DNA from: Halodesulfovibrio sp.
GTDB lineage: Bacteria; Desulfobacterota; Desulfovibrionia; Desulfovibrionales; Desulfovibrionaceae
DNA: 46,481 nt
Assembly: GCA_003252375.1 (NCBI GenBank)
Contig: QKEJ01000140.1
Location: 1-46,481 of the forward strand
Direction: 5' to 3'
The translations under genes were made by a program, and so were the position numbers. Of the stretch, positions 35,326-43,429 are shown piece by piece. The notes beneath the pieces were generated by a model. The model was not told the DNA's origin and did no database searches. It worked only from the letters and a program-made list of their open reading frames with translations. The stretch's first letter is position 1, and each line of letters begins with the position of its first letter.

Positions 35326-36477
35326 GTGTTCAAATCAAGAAAAGGTTTTCTGATGCTGGCACTGGCCGTCCTGGCCGTGTTCGTGTGCATGGAGCCCGCA
35401 TGGGCCGACCGTCTGCAGGACGCCATCAACTCCGCCCCCAAGGGCGCCGAACCCGGGATGATCAACCCTGACTCCCCCACCGGTTTCCTCGGCATCCCCG
35501 GCGGCCCGAACATCAACCTGGTCCTCGGCTTCGCCTGGGCAGTGTGGGTTGGCTGGATCTTCTCCACCGTTGGCGCGTTCGGTGGCATCATGGCCGGTGT
35601 TGGCCATATCACCATCTACGGCTTCGGCAACTTCGCCTCCAGCTTCAAGAAGACCGCTCCGGTGCTGAACAAGCTGGTGACCGACTCCATCCGCGTGTCC
35701 AACCAGTGGCTCGTGGGCACCTCCGCCGGCATCTCCTCCTACAACTACTACAAGATGGGTCGTCTGGTGCTGCCCCTGGGCCTGTGCCTCGCATGCGGTT
35801 CCATCGCCGGTTCCTACCTGGTGCCGTGGCTGACCGCCGGCAAGATTTCCCTGAAATCCTACATCGGCTACTTCGGCCTGTTCGTGCTCTTCCTCGGCTG
35901 CTACCTGCTGTATGAAACCTCCCCCAAGGGTCAGGCTTCCAAGAAGAAGGCCAAGGAAGCCGCCAAGGCTTTCGAATCCTCCGTCAAGGGTGAAACCAAG
36001 GTTGATACCGCTGCCATGGGCGTGCAGGTGAAGAACTTCTCCGTCACCAACTGCACCTTCACCTTCTACGGTGTGGAGTTCTCCTTCAACCCCGTCATCC
36101 CCGTATGCGGCGGCTTCGTCATCGCAGCGCTGGCCTCCTTCCTCGGCGTGGGCGGCGGCTTCCTGCTCGTGCCCTTCCTGACCAGCGTCGCGGGCCTGCC
36201 CATGTACCTGGTTGCCGGTACTTCCGCACTGGCCGTTCTGGTGGGCATGACCACCTCCATCTTCACCTACATGGTGGTCAAGGACACCCCCATCTTCTGG
36301 CCCCTCATCGGCGCAGAACTGCTGGGCATCCTGGTAGGTTCCGTTATCGGCCCCCGCACCTCCAAGTACATCCCCGACGTATGGCTGAAGCGCATCTTCA
36401 TCGTGCTGGCCTTCTACGTGGGTATCCGCTACTCCACGAAGGGCTTCTTCGGGCTGAGCATCCTGCCCCCCTTCTAG
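35326..36477 (+). CDS. TauE/SafE family permease
   Basis: A 383-residue polytopic membrane protein of the TauE/SafE family. GTG 35326 has AAGGAG 6 nt upstream. A cleavable-looking signal or first helix (FLMLALAVLAVFVCMEPAWA) is followed by about eight hydrophobic segments. The second half has the typical FLGVGGGFLLVPFLTS turn; the first half has the looser GAFGGIMAGVGHITIYG. A Lys-rich cytoplasmic loop (KKKAKEAAKAFE) separates the halves. Codons include many GGT, GTT and AAG triplets, unlike some neighbours, which may point to high expression. It heads the operon with an unknown membrane protein, a PhnD-like lipoprotein, a kinase, a receiver and a PEP-synthase-like protein. The substrate is unknown. 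Confidence 0.9.
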   Translation: MFKSRKGFLMLALAVLAVFVCMEPAWADRLQDAINSAPKGAEPGMINPDSPTGFLGIPGGPNINLVLGFAWAVWVGWIFSTVGAFGGIMAGVGHITIYGFGNFASSFKKTAPVLNKLVTDSIRVSNQWLVGTSAGISSYNYYKMGRLVLPLGLCLACGSIAGSYLVPWLTAGKISLKSYIGYFGLFVLFLGCYLLYETSPKGQASKKKAKEAAKAFESSVKGETKVDTAAMGVQVKNFSVTNCTFTFYGVEFSFNPVIPVCGGFVIAALASFLGVGGGFLLVPFLTSVAGLPMYLVAGTSALAVLVGMTTSIFTYMVVKDTPIFWPLIGAELLGILVGSVIGPRTSKYIPDVWLKRIFIVLAFYVGIRYSTKGFFGLSILPPF

Positions 36478-36491
36478 ACCGAAGCAACACA

Positions 36492-36658
36492 CCGGCGATC
36501 CGCTTCATCCGGGGCGGGTCGCCGGACTTTCAACAGCAGGATCTTCCGATCTCCTGCCGGAAAACCACCGTCTGTCCGCAACCGGGCAGACCGCATGCAA
36601 CAGCATAACGCCTCTCGCACGCTCACCCTTTCGGGGCCGCTGGCCCCGGGAAGGTGAG
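36492..36658 (+). other. Three intercistronic hairpins
   Basis: CCGGCG/CGCCGG (36492-36525, with an inner CCGC/GCGG), GCAGGA/TCCTGC (36536-36557), and a long stem from CTCACC (36622-36627) to GGTGAG (36653-36658) with core GGGGCC/GGCCCC around GCT. None is followed by a T-run. They fill the 205 nt between the TauE permease and the next gene. They may protect the permease mRNA end or limit downstream expression. Confidence 0.5.
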
Positions 36659-36682
36659 ATATGTACATGAAGGAGCACTGCA

Positions 36683-37417
36683 ATGGATTCCTCATCCCTC
36701 TACGCAACCATGGATGCCCTGCTCATCGCCCCCTACAGGCTCCTGCCCTCTGCGCAGGCAGGCCTGTGGCTCGGCACGGCCGTTCTTTCGGTATGGTGCA
36801 TCATCCTCGGCGAGCTTGCTCTTTCCTGCATCTATCTCACCAACCGCGACTACTACGCCGGCCTGAACAACAAGATGGTGCGCATGCACAACCTTTCCAT
36901 TCAGGCCATTCTGCGCAAGGACAAGGCCAACTACAAGGCCGCCAACATCTGGGCCAACGAATACTTCGGCAAGCTTTTCTTTGCCCAGGCCGCCCTGTTC
37001 GCCGTATCGATCTGGCCGCTGCCCTTTGCGCTTGGCTGGATGCAGACGCGGTTTGAAGGCCTTGCCATCTACACCATCCCCTATTTTGACCTCCCCCTGG
37101 GCTACACATTTGTGATGCTTACATGTTACATTGCCTTGCGTTACGCGCTTGGCAAGGTTCGGAACCATGTTCCCTTCCTGCGCCGCATCGAAAAAATGCG
37201 CATAGAGGATGCGGAATCCGCCGGGACGGTCCAGTCGTGGGCCGACATTGCCCCTGCTGCCGCCTCCGGGCGGACAGACGGGCAGGGCGAGACGACCCTG
37301 TTCCTCGCGGCGGGACGCCAGAGCACCATGATCACGTCCCATGCCGAACCCGATGCCGGCCCCAGTGTTCCGGAATTCGCCTCCCCCCTATCGCAGCCTG
37401 CGGGAGGCACGGCCTAA
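36683..37417 (+). CDS. Membrane protein of unknown function, TauE-linked
   Basis: A 244-residue protein. GGAG lies about 9 nt before ATG 36683. Membrane helices are seen near residues 27-50, 100-120 and 133-155. The segment between the first two is charged and helical (NNKMVRMHNLSIQAILRKDK...NIWANEYFGK). The C-terminal 80 residues are hydrophilic and low in predicted order. The helix-charged hairpin-helix layout faintly recalls YidC/EMC3-type insertases, but no sequence match is claimed. It shares the place after a TauE gene with the protein at 8044-8751, though the two do not look alike. Confidence 0.82.
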   Translation: MDSSSLYATMDALLIAPYRLLPSAQAGLWLGTAVLSVWCIILGELALSCIYLTNRDYYAGLNNKMVRMHNLSIQAILRKDKANYKAANIWANEYFGKLFFAQAALFAVSIWPLPFALGWMQTRFEGLAIYTIPYFDLPLGYTFVMLTCYIALRYALGKVRNHVPFLRRIEKMRIEDAESAGTVQSWADIAPAAASGRTDGQGETTLFLAAGRQSTMITSHAEPDAGPSVPEFASPLSQPAGGTA

Positions 37418-37434
37418 TCCCGACGGAGACGTCC

Positions 37435-38421
37435 ATGACCAAAATACAACTCGCCACCCTCCTGAGCCTCATTCTGCTTATCCTGCCGGGGCTGCAGGGA
37501 TGCGGCGAGGATGAACCCGTCGTCCGCGTGGACATGTCCAAACGTGAAGAGGTGCGGGTGCCGGAGCCTGATCAGGCCATAACCTACGCCTATCTTCCGC
37601 AGTATTCCCACACGGTTTCCTACCGCCGCCACAACCCCCTCATCGAATACCTTGCTGCGGAGACGGGGCTGGCCCTCCGGCAGGTTTTCCCCGACACGTT
37701 CGAAGAGCACCGCCGCATGGTCGAACGCGGCGACATAGACATCTCCTTTTCCAACCCCTTCACCTACGTGAGCATTGCCAAGACCGGGGCGCGAGCCTTC
37801 GCCCGCATCGTCGAGCCATCCGGCAGCACCAATTTCAGGGGCCAGATCATCGCCCGCCGGGACAACCGTCTGGTGCAGAAACTCGAGGACTGCCGCGGCA
37901 AGCGCTGGATCGCTGTGGATCCCCTGTCGGCAGGAGGATACCTCTTCGCCCTGGGGCATTTCCTGGATCACGGCATCGGTCTTGACGATTTTTCCGAAGT
38001 GGCCTTCGCGCCCGGGCCCGGTGGCAAGCAGGAAAAGGCCGTACTGGCCGTCTACGCCGGCAAGTACGACATCGCTTCCATCCGGGAGGGCACGCTCGAC
38101 GTGGTGCGGGACAAGATCAATCCGGAACGCCTGCGCATCGTGGCGACCACACGTGACTATCCGGGCTGGGTGTATGCGGCCCGCAAGGGATTGCCCAAAG
38201 ACACCGTGCGCACCATTGCCAATGCCCTCTTCAAGCTCACCATGAACCGCCCCGAGGATGCCGCCATCCTCAAGGGAGCCGGCATGAGCCGCATCATACC
38301 GGCTACGGACAGCGACTACGACCCCATACGGGAGCTCATCGCCAAGACGAGCCACACCGGCGCCACCTATGACGACGCCGTGGACAGCAAACCCGCAAGC
38401 ACAAGCGCAGGAAGCAAGTAA
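37435..38421 (+). CDS. PhnD-like periplasmic binding lipoprotein
   Basis: A 328-residue protein of the phosphate/phosphite/phosphonate-binding (PhnD) family. ATG 37435 has GGAG 6 nt upstream. The N-terminus is a lipoprotein signal (LILPGLQGCGEDE), with the lipidated Cys at residue 23. The mature part shows AYLPQYSHTVSYRRHNPLIEYL, the ligand-cleft pattern DISFSNPFTYVSIAK, VDPLSAGGYLFALGHFLDHG and PGPGGKQEKAVLAVYAGKYD. No ABC permease or ATPase gene is present. Its stop overlaps the start of a membrane histidine kinase (TAATG), so it probably delivers a ligand signal to that kinase. The ligand may be an oxyanion other than phosphonate. Confidence 0.88.
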   Translation: MTKIQLATLLSLILLILPGLQGCGEDEPVVRVDMSKREEVRVPEPDQAITYAYLPQYSHTVSYRRHNPLIEYLAAETGLALRQVFPDTFEEHRRMVERGDIDISFSNPFTYVSIAKTGARAFARIVEPSGSTNFRGQIIARRDNRLVQKLEDCRGKRWIAVDPLSAGGYLFALGHFLDHGIGLDDFSEVAFAPGPGGKQEKAVLAVYAGKYDIASIREGTLDVVRDKINPERLRIVATTRDYPGWVYAARKGLPKDTVRTIANALFKLTMNRPEDAAILKGAGMSRIIPATDSDYDPIRELIAKTSHTGATYDDAVDSKPASTSAGSK

Positions 38422-40538
38422 TGGCACCCATGCGGCATTTCTATTTTTCGCGGATGCGCTTCCGGAACAAGCTGAACCTCGGCATCACGCTCATCGTGGT
38501 GTTCACCTCGCTGCTGCTGGCCACGTTCGTTACGCGCATTGCCGCCGACGCCCTGCTGCAGGAAGCCAAGCGGCGTGGTCAGGTACTGGCGGGCAACCTC
38601 GCCCTGCGCACGGCAGACCCCATGCTTTCCATGGATCTTCTGGTAATGAAGAACATGGTGGACGAACTGAAGACCGTGGATGAGGACATCGCCTACGCCT
38701 TTGTCCTGGATGAGAAGAACCGCATCCTCGTGCACAGCTTCGCCGGCGGGTTTCCCTCGGAGCTGCGTCTGGCCAACCTCGTGCCCTTCGGGGAAACACG
38801 CAGCGTGCGCCTGATCGACACGGGCCGGGACCGCATCTATGACTTCGCCGTCCCCGTTGTGGTTGCGGAGCATACCGTGGGCACGGTCCGCATCGGCCTT
38901 TCCCGCACCAAGGCGCAGGCTGTTCTGCAGGGCCTTATCGTCACCATTTCCGGCCTCACGGGCATCGCCCTGCTTGTGGGCATCATCATTTCCACCCAGT
39001 TCGCCCGCCGCATCTCGGCCCGGCTGGGCCAGCTGCGCGAGCATGCCGAAGACATGGTGCGCGGCAACCTGGACATGCGGACCGGGGTCCATCTCAGCCG
39101 CAACTGCTGGGAGATCCAGAACTGCAAGGGAGACGGGTGTCCGGCCTTCGGGGATACGGACCGCCGGTGCTGGTATCTGGCAGGCACCATGTGCGCCAAC
39201 TGCAACCCGGAAGACTACCCCGGAAAGATGGACAACTGCCGGGAATGTCCGGTGTTCATCGAAAACGCCGGTGACGAGATACAGGAACTCTCCGAGACAT
39301 TCGACGTCATGGCGCTCTCCCTGCGCAAGCATATTACCGACCTGCAGGCCGCCCAGAAGGACCTGACCCGCCAGCAGGAAATCCTGCGCACCATCCTTTC
39401 CGTAAGCCCGGACCAGGTTTCCCTTGTGGACAGGGAACAGCGCTACCTTGCCGTAAACACGGCCTTTTCCCGCTTTGCCGGCAAGAGCGAGAAGGCGATC
39501 ATTGGTCAGCCCGAAAGCGCGGTCTTCTCCTCCCGCATTGATCCCACGCGCCATGAGGAAACGGCCGCCATCCTGCGTACGGGCATACCCGTGAACCGCG
39601 AGGCCCTGTACACCTCTCCCTCGGATGTCCGGCGCTGGTTCCACATTCTGCGTGTTCCGGTACATGACGAACAGCAGCGGATCATCGGCGTGCTCACCAC
39701 CGCCCGCGACATCACCGACCTGAAGAGCTACCAGGACCAGCTGATCCACTCGCAGAAGATGGAATCCGTGGGCAAGCTGGCCGGCGGGGTGGCGCACGAA
39801 ATCAATACCCCGCTCGGCATCATCCTCGGCTACGCCCAGCTGCTGCAGGAGGATGTTCCGGAGGAAAGCCAGCTCCATTCCGACCTTGCCATCATCGAAA
39901 AGCAGGCCAAATTCTGCCGCAAGATCGTGGCCGACCTGCTCGGCTTTTCACGCCAGACCAGCAGCGAGCGCAAGGAAATGTGCTTCAACAACTCCATCAT
40001 GGAGGTCGTGCAGCTCATCAAGCATGCCTTCAAGCTGGACAATGTGGATATCATCACCGACCTGGACGACCGCTTCCCGGTCATCTACGGCGATCCGGAA
40101 AAACTGAAACAGGTGTGGATAAACCTGCTCTCCAACGCGGCGGAAGCCATGGAAGAGGGCGGCACCATCAAGATCGCCACCCGCCTGGACGTGAAGGCCT
40201 TCACCATCACCGCAACCTTCATCGATACGGGCAGCGGCATCAGGCCCGAGGACATGTCGACCATTTTCGACCCGTTCTTCAGCACCAAGCCCGTGGGCAA
40301 GGGCACCGGGCTTGGCCTGTCCGTCTCCTTCGGCATCATCGAAGACCACGAAGGCTCCATTGAGGCCGTCAGCCCCCTTTCCCCCGACATGCTGGCCGGG
40401 CTGGCAGCAGGCGGCAAGCCGCGCGGTCCGGGAACGGCCTTTGTCGTGACGCTTCCCCTTGAATCGTCGGACGGACAGGCCCCCAAGACCTGCTTTGACA
40501 AGAACCGCCCGGAACGGGCAGAACGAGATACGGAGTAA
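38421..40538 (+). CDS. Sensor histidine kinase with eight-cysteine insert
   Basis: A 705-residue kinase. Helices near residues 18-40 and 170-195 enclose a periplasmic sensor of about 130 residues. After the start of HAMP comes a segment with eight cysteines from Cys229 to Cys276 (CWEIQNCKGDGC, RRCW, GTMCANC, DNCRECP), then the end of a HAMP-like coiled coil and a PAS domain (about 325-430). The kinase core has His459 in GVAHEINTPLG, plus LLSNAAEAM, DTGSGIRPED, FDPFFST and GTGLGLS. The cysteine pattern suggests an Fe-S or zinc site that could sense redox state; this is inference. It is coupled by TAATG to the PhnD-like lipoprotein and lies 6 nt before its likely receiver. Confidence 0.92.
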   Translation: MAPMRHFYFSRMRFRNKLNLGITLIVVFTSLLLATFVTRIAADALLQEAKRRGQVLAGNLALRTADPMLSMDLLVMKNMVDELKTVDEDIAYAFVLDEKNRILVHSFAGGFPSELRLANLVPFGETRSVRLIDTGRDRIYDFAVPVVVAEHTVGTVRIGLSRTKAQAVLQGLIVTISGLTGIALLVGIIISTQFARRISARLGQLREHAEDMVRGNLDMRTGVHLSRNCWEIQNCKGDGCPAFGDTDRRCWYLAGTMCANCNPEDYPGKMDNCRECPVFIENAGDEIQELSETFDVMALSLRKHITDLQAAQKDLTRQQEILRTILSVSPDQVSLVDREQRYLAVNTAFSRFAGKSEKAIIGQPESAVFSSRIDPTRHEETAAILRTGIPVNREALYTSPSDVRRWFHILRVPVHDEQQRIIGVLTTARDITDLKSYQDQLIHSQKMESVGKLAGGVAHEINTPLGIILGYAQLLQEDVPEESQLHSDLAIIEKQAKFCRKIVADLLGFSRQTSSERKEMCFNNSIMEVVQLIKHAFKLDNVDIITDLDDRFPVIYGDPEKLKQVWINLLSNAAEAMEEGGTIKIATRLDVKAFTITATFIDTGSGIRPEDMSTIFDPFFSTKPVGKGTGLGLSVSFGIIEDHEGSIEAVSPLSPDMLAGLAAGGKPRGPGTAFVVTLPLESSDGQAPKTCFDKNRPERAERDTE

Positions 40539-40544
40539 CGAACC

Positions 40545-40904
40545 ATGGCATCCATTCTGGTACTGGACGACGTGATTGACGCCGGAGTGCTGGTCAAACG
40601 CATTCTGGAACGCAAGGGACATACGGTGTCCGTCTTCACCGATGAGGATGAGGCCATCAACCACGCCGGCACGACCCAGCCCGACCTTGCCATACTGGAC
40701 ATCAAGCTGCGCAAGATGACTGGAGTGCAGGTGCTGGATGAACTCAAGCGCCGCTGTCCCTCCATCCGGGTGATCATGCTCACCGGCTACCCGACACTGG
40801 AAACAGCCCGCGAATCCCTGCGTCTGGGAGCCAACGAATACTGCGTCAAACCCATCGACAAGGACGAACTGGAAGGAAAGGTCGATGAAGTCCTGAGCCT
40901 GTAG
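40545..40904 (+). CDS. Single-domain response regulator (receiver)
   Basis: A 119-residue receiver. LVLDDV holds the acidic pair, Asp52 is in AILDIKLRKM, the switch is in MLTGYPT and the lysine is in CVKPIDKD. It has no output domain. It lies 6 nt after the kinase and 50 nt before the PEP-synthase-like gene, as its counterpart at 6322-6705 does in the first locus, which suggests a protein target in the same operon. Confidence 0.92.
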   Translation: MASILVLDDVIDAGVLVKRILERKGHTVSVFTDEDEAINHAGTTQPDLAILDIKLRKMTGVQVLDELKRRCPSIRVIMLTGYPTLETARESLRLGANEYCVKPIDKDELEGKVDEVLSL

Positions 40905-40954
40905 CCACAGGCCATATTCCACTCCATTCGCCAGACCACTACAACGGGAGCGGC

Positions 40955-43429
40955 ATGTCTTTTCGCGAACTCTTCCTGCACTGGACCTATCAGGCCTTTT
41001 CCCCCGGAACGCTGTTGCGCAACAAGTACAACGCGTTCAAGGAACTGCTGCGTCTGGACGACCAATGCCTCGAACGCATCGCCGACCTTGAGGAAATCCA
41101 TTACGGACGGGAGCAGGCCGACTGGGCCCGCGTGGAATGGCTGTGCGAGGAACTGGGACACAGCCTGCGCGGCCTCATCGAACAACTGCAGGCCATGGCC
41201 CCGAGCCGGTACATGGACCTTCTGGACTACTTCACCAAGATCCATTTCTATGTCCGCATGGCCGTCACCGTGCCCGATGCGGAGATCACCCCGCCCTTTG
41301 TCTTCCCCCTGTCGGAGACGCTGCAGCATGCCAAACAGGCGGGAGGCAAGGCCCTGCACCTTGCCCAGATCGCCCATGCCACGGACCTGCCCATGCCCCC
41401 CGCCATGGTGGTTTCGGCCAGCGCCTTCCACTATTTCATCGAAGCCAACGAACTGCGGCCGCAACTGGACGAACGCCTGCGCAAGGTCCGCCTGACCGAC
41501 CCGTCCGAGCTGGCCGCCCTGGCCGACGAGATGCAGCAGCTGATCATCGAGGCGGACATGCCGGAAACCATTGCCAACGAGATCGAAATCGCGGCCATGG
41601 AACTCGGTGCCGGCGGCAAGCCGCTGGCCGTACGCTCCAGCGCTGCCGCGGAAGACGGCGAGGCCTCGTTCGCCGGACAGTACGCCTCGGTGCTCAACGT
41701 GCAGGCCGCCGGAATCATGGATGCCTGGAAGGAGGTTGTGGCCTCCAAGTACACCCCACGGGCCATCGCCTACCGCATCATGCACGGACTGGCCGATGCG
41801 GAGACCCCCATGGCCGTCCTGCTCATGCCCATGATCGAACCGGCCTGCGCCGGGGTGGTCTACACCCGCGATCCCGAGCTGCATGCCGACCTGCCGCCCC
41901 CGGACAGGGAACAGGGCGCCATGGCCATCTATGCGGTCGAGGGACTGGGTGAAGCCCTCGTGGACGGCAGCATGACGCCGCAGACGGTCCTGCTCTCGCG
42001 CCGCCCGCAGCACAGGTTCTTCAGCAAGCCCGCGGACTTTCCGGTGCCCACCCCCACCCTCAAGCGGCTGGCCGATCATGCCATGAAGCTCGAGGAGCTC
42101 TTCGGCACGCCGCAGGATGTGGAATGGGCCATGGACAGCAGGAACCGCCTGTACATTCTGCAAAGCCGTGCGGTTCAATCCGGCACGGCGGAGTCCGCCG
42201 CGCTCAGCCACGCCACCCCCGACCTTCCCGTCCTGCTGACCGCCACGCCCGCAGGCGCATCGACCATGGCGGCAGGCCTGGCCCGGGTCATCCCGCAATG
42301 CAGCGACATTCAGGACGTGCCCCGGGGCACCGTGCTGGTCACGCGCAACCTCGGCCCCGCCCTTTCCCGCGTCATCGACCGGCTTTCCGCCGTCGTGGCC
42401 CTGCGCGGCAGCCGCGCCAGCCACTTTGCTTCCGTGGCCCGGGAATTCGGGCTGCCCGTGGTGGTAGACGCCACCGGCTGTCTCGAATCCATTGAAGACG
42501 GCACGCTCATCACCGTGGATGGCATGACCGGCGCCATCCATCTTGGCAAACCGGAATCCCTGCCGGACAGGCTGCCGCTCATGCCGCAGCCCCTGGGAGC
42601 CATGCAGCGCCTCGGGCAGGCCATGCCGCGCATCGCCAAGCTCAACCTCACCGATCCCATGGCCGACAATTTCGCCCCGGAATTCTGCCGTTCCATGCAC
42701 GACCTGGTCCGCTTTGCGCACGAGCACGGCGTGGAGGAAATGTTCACCCTGGTGGGCCGCTCAGGGCGGGGACTCTCCGGCGCACGCCGCCTGAAGACGG
42801 ATATTCCCATTTCCCTCTTCCTGCTCAACCTGGATGACGGGCTGTTCCACTCCGCGGCGGGCAAGCCGGACATCACGCCGGACGACATCCGTTCCGCCCC
42901 CATGTGGGCCCTGTGGTTCGGCCTTTCCTGCAACCGGGTCCAATGGCCCACCAATCTCAAGCACATGGACTGGGCCGAACTGGACCGCGTGAGCGCAGGC
43001 ATCTTCAACCCGGACTCGCCGCAGCTGGCAAGCTACGCCGTGCTCTCGCACACCTACATGCACATGATGGTGCGGTTCGGCTACCACTTCTCCATTGTCG
43101 ACACCCTGTGCGGCCCGGACGGACGGCAGAACTACATCAAGTTCCGCTTCAAGGGCGGCGGCGGCCGCCCGGAACAGCGCATCCTGCGCATCCAGTTCAT
43201 TGAGCGCGTTCTCACCCGCTTCGGATTCTTTGTCACCACAAGGGGCGACCTGCTCGATGCCCGGCACCCGCACGAGGAGGATCACATCATCCAGAAACGG
43301 CTGGCCATGCTGGGCCTGCTGCTCGCGCGCACCCGCATGATGGACATGGGCCTGACCCGCTTCGAACAAATAGACGAAGCGGAACAAGCCTTTCTGGAAG
43401 ATCTTGACGCATTGGAATCGCAGGAATGA
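40955..43429 (+). CDS. PEP-synthase-like phosphotransferase lacking the TIM barrel (paralogue 2)
   Basis: An 824-residue relative of the protein at 8762-11434. ATG 40955 has GGGAG 4 nt upstream. A helical extension (1-115) is followed by the ATP-binding domain (GGKALHLAQIAHATDLPMPP; LAVRSSAAAEDGEASFAGQY; VVYTRDPE; QDVEWAMDSRNRLYILQSR) and the swivelling domain with His490 in SRASHFASVAREFGLP. The PEP-binding barrel is missing. The C-terminal domain of about 270 residues shares LNLTDP, MHDLVRF, VEEMF, ALW, RFGYHF, FRFKGG and DMGLTRF-type segments with paralogue 1. An ATP-to-His-to-acceptor phosphotransfer is inferred, with the C-terminal domain as the likely acceptor site. The stop overlaps the phosphatase-like gene by ATGA, so the two may set opposing modification states. 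Confidence 0.87.
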   Translation: MSFRELFLHWTYQAFSPGTLLRNKYNAFKELLRLDDQCLERIADLEEIHYGREQADWARVEWLCEELGHSLRGLIEQLQAMAPSRYMDLLDYFTKIHFYVRMAVTVPDAEITPPFVFPLSETLQHAKQAGGKALHLAQIAHATDLPMPPAMVVSASAFHYFIEANELRPQLDERLRKVRLTDPSELAALADEMQQLIIEADMPETIANEIEIAAMELGAGGKPLAVRSSAAAEDGEASFAGQYASVLNVQAAGIMDAWKEVVASKYTPRAIAYRIMHGLADAETPMAVLLMPMIEPACAGVVYTRDPELHADLPPPDREQGAMAIYAVEGLGEALVDGSMTPQTVLLSRRPQHRFFSKPADFPVPTPTLKRLADHAMKLEELFGTPQDVEWAMDSRNRLYILQSRAVQSGTAESAALSHATPDLPVLLTATPAGASTMAAGLARVIPQCSDIQDVPRGTVLVTRNLGPALSRVIDRLSAVVALRGSRASHFASVAREFGLPVVVDATGCLESIEDGTLITVDGMTGAIHLGKPESLPDRLPLMPQPLGAMQRLGQAMPRIAKLNLTDPMADNFAPEFCRSMHDLVRFAHEHGVEEMFTLVGRSGRGLSGARRLKTDIPISLFLLNLDDGLFHSAAGKPDITPDDIRSAPMWALWFGLSCNRVQWPTNLKHMDWAELDRVSAGIFNPDSPQLASYAVLSHTYMHMMVRFGYHFSIVDTLCGPDGRQNYIKFRFKGGGGRPEQRILRIQFIERVLTRFGFFVTTRGDLLDARHPHEEDHIIQKRLAMLGLLLARTRMMDMGLTRFEQIDEAEQAFLEDLDALESQE

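Noticed and set aside
37123-37434. Upstream extension of the PhnD-like protein
   Set aside because: It overlaps the preceding gene in another frame and would bury the lipoprotein signal that starts at 37435.
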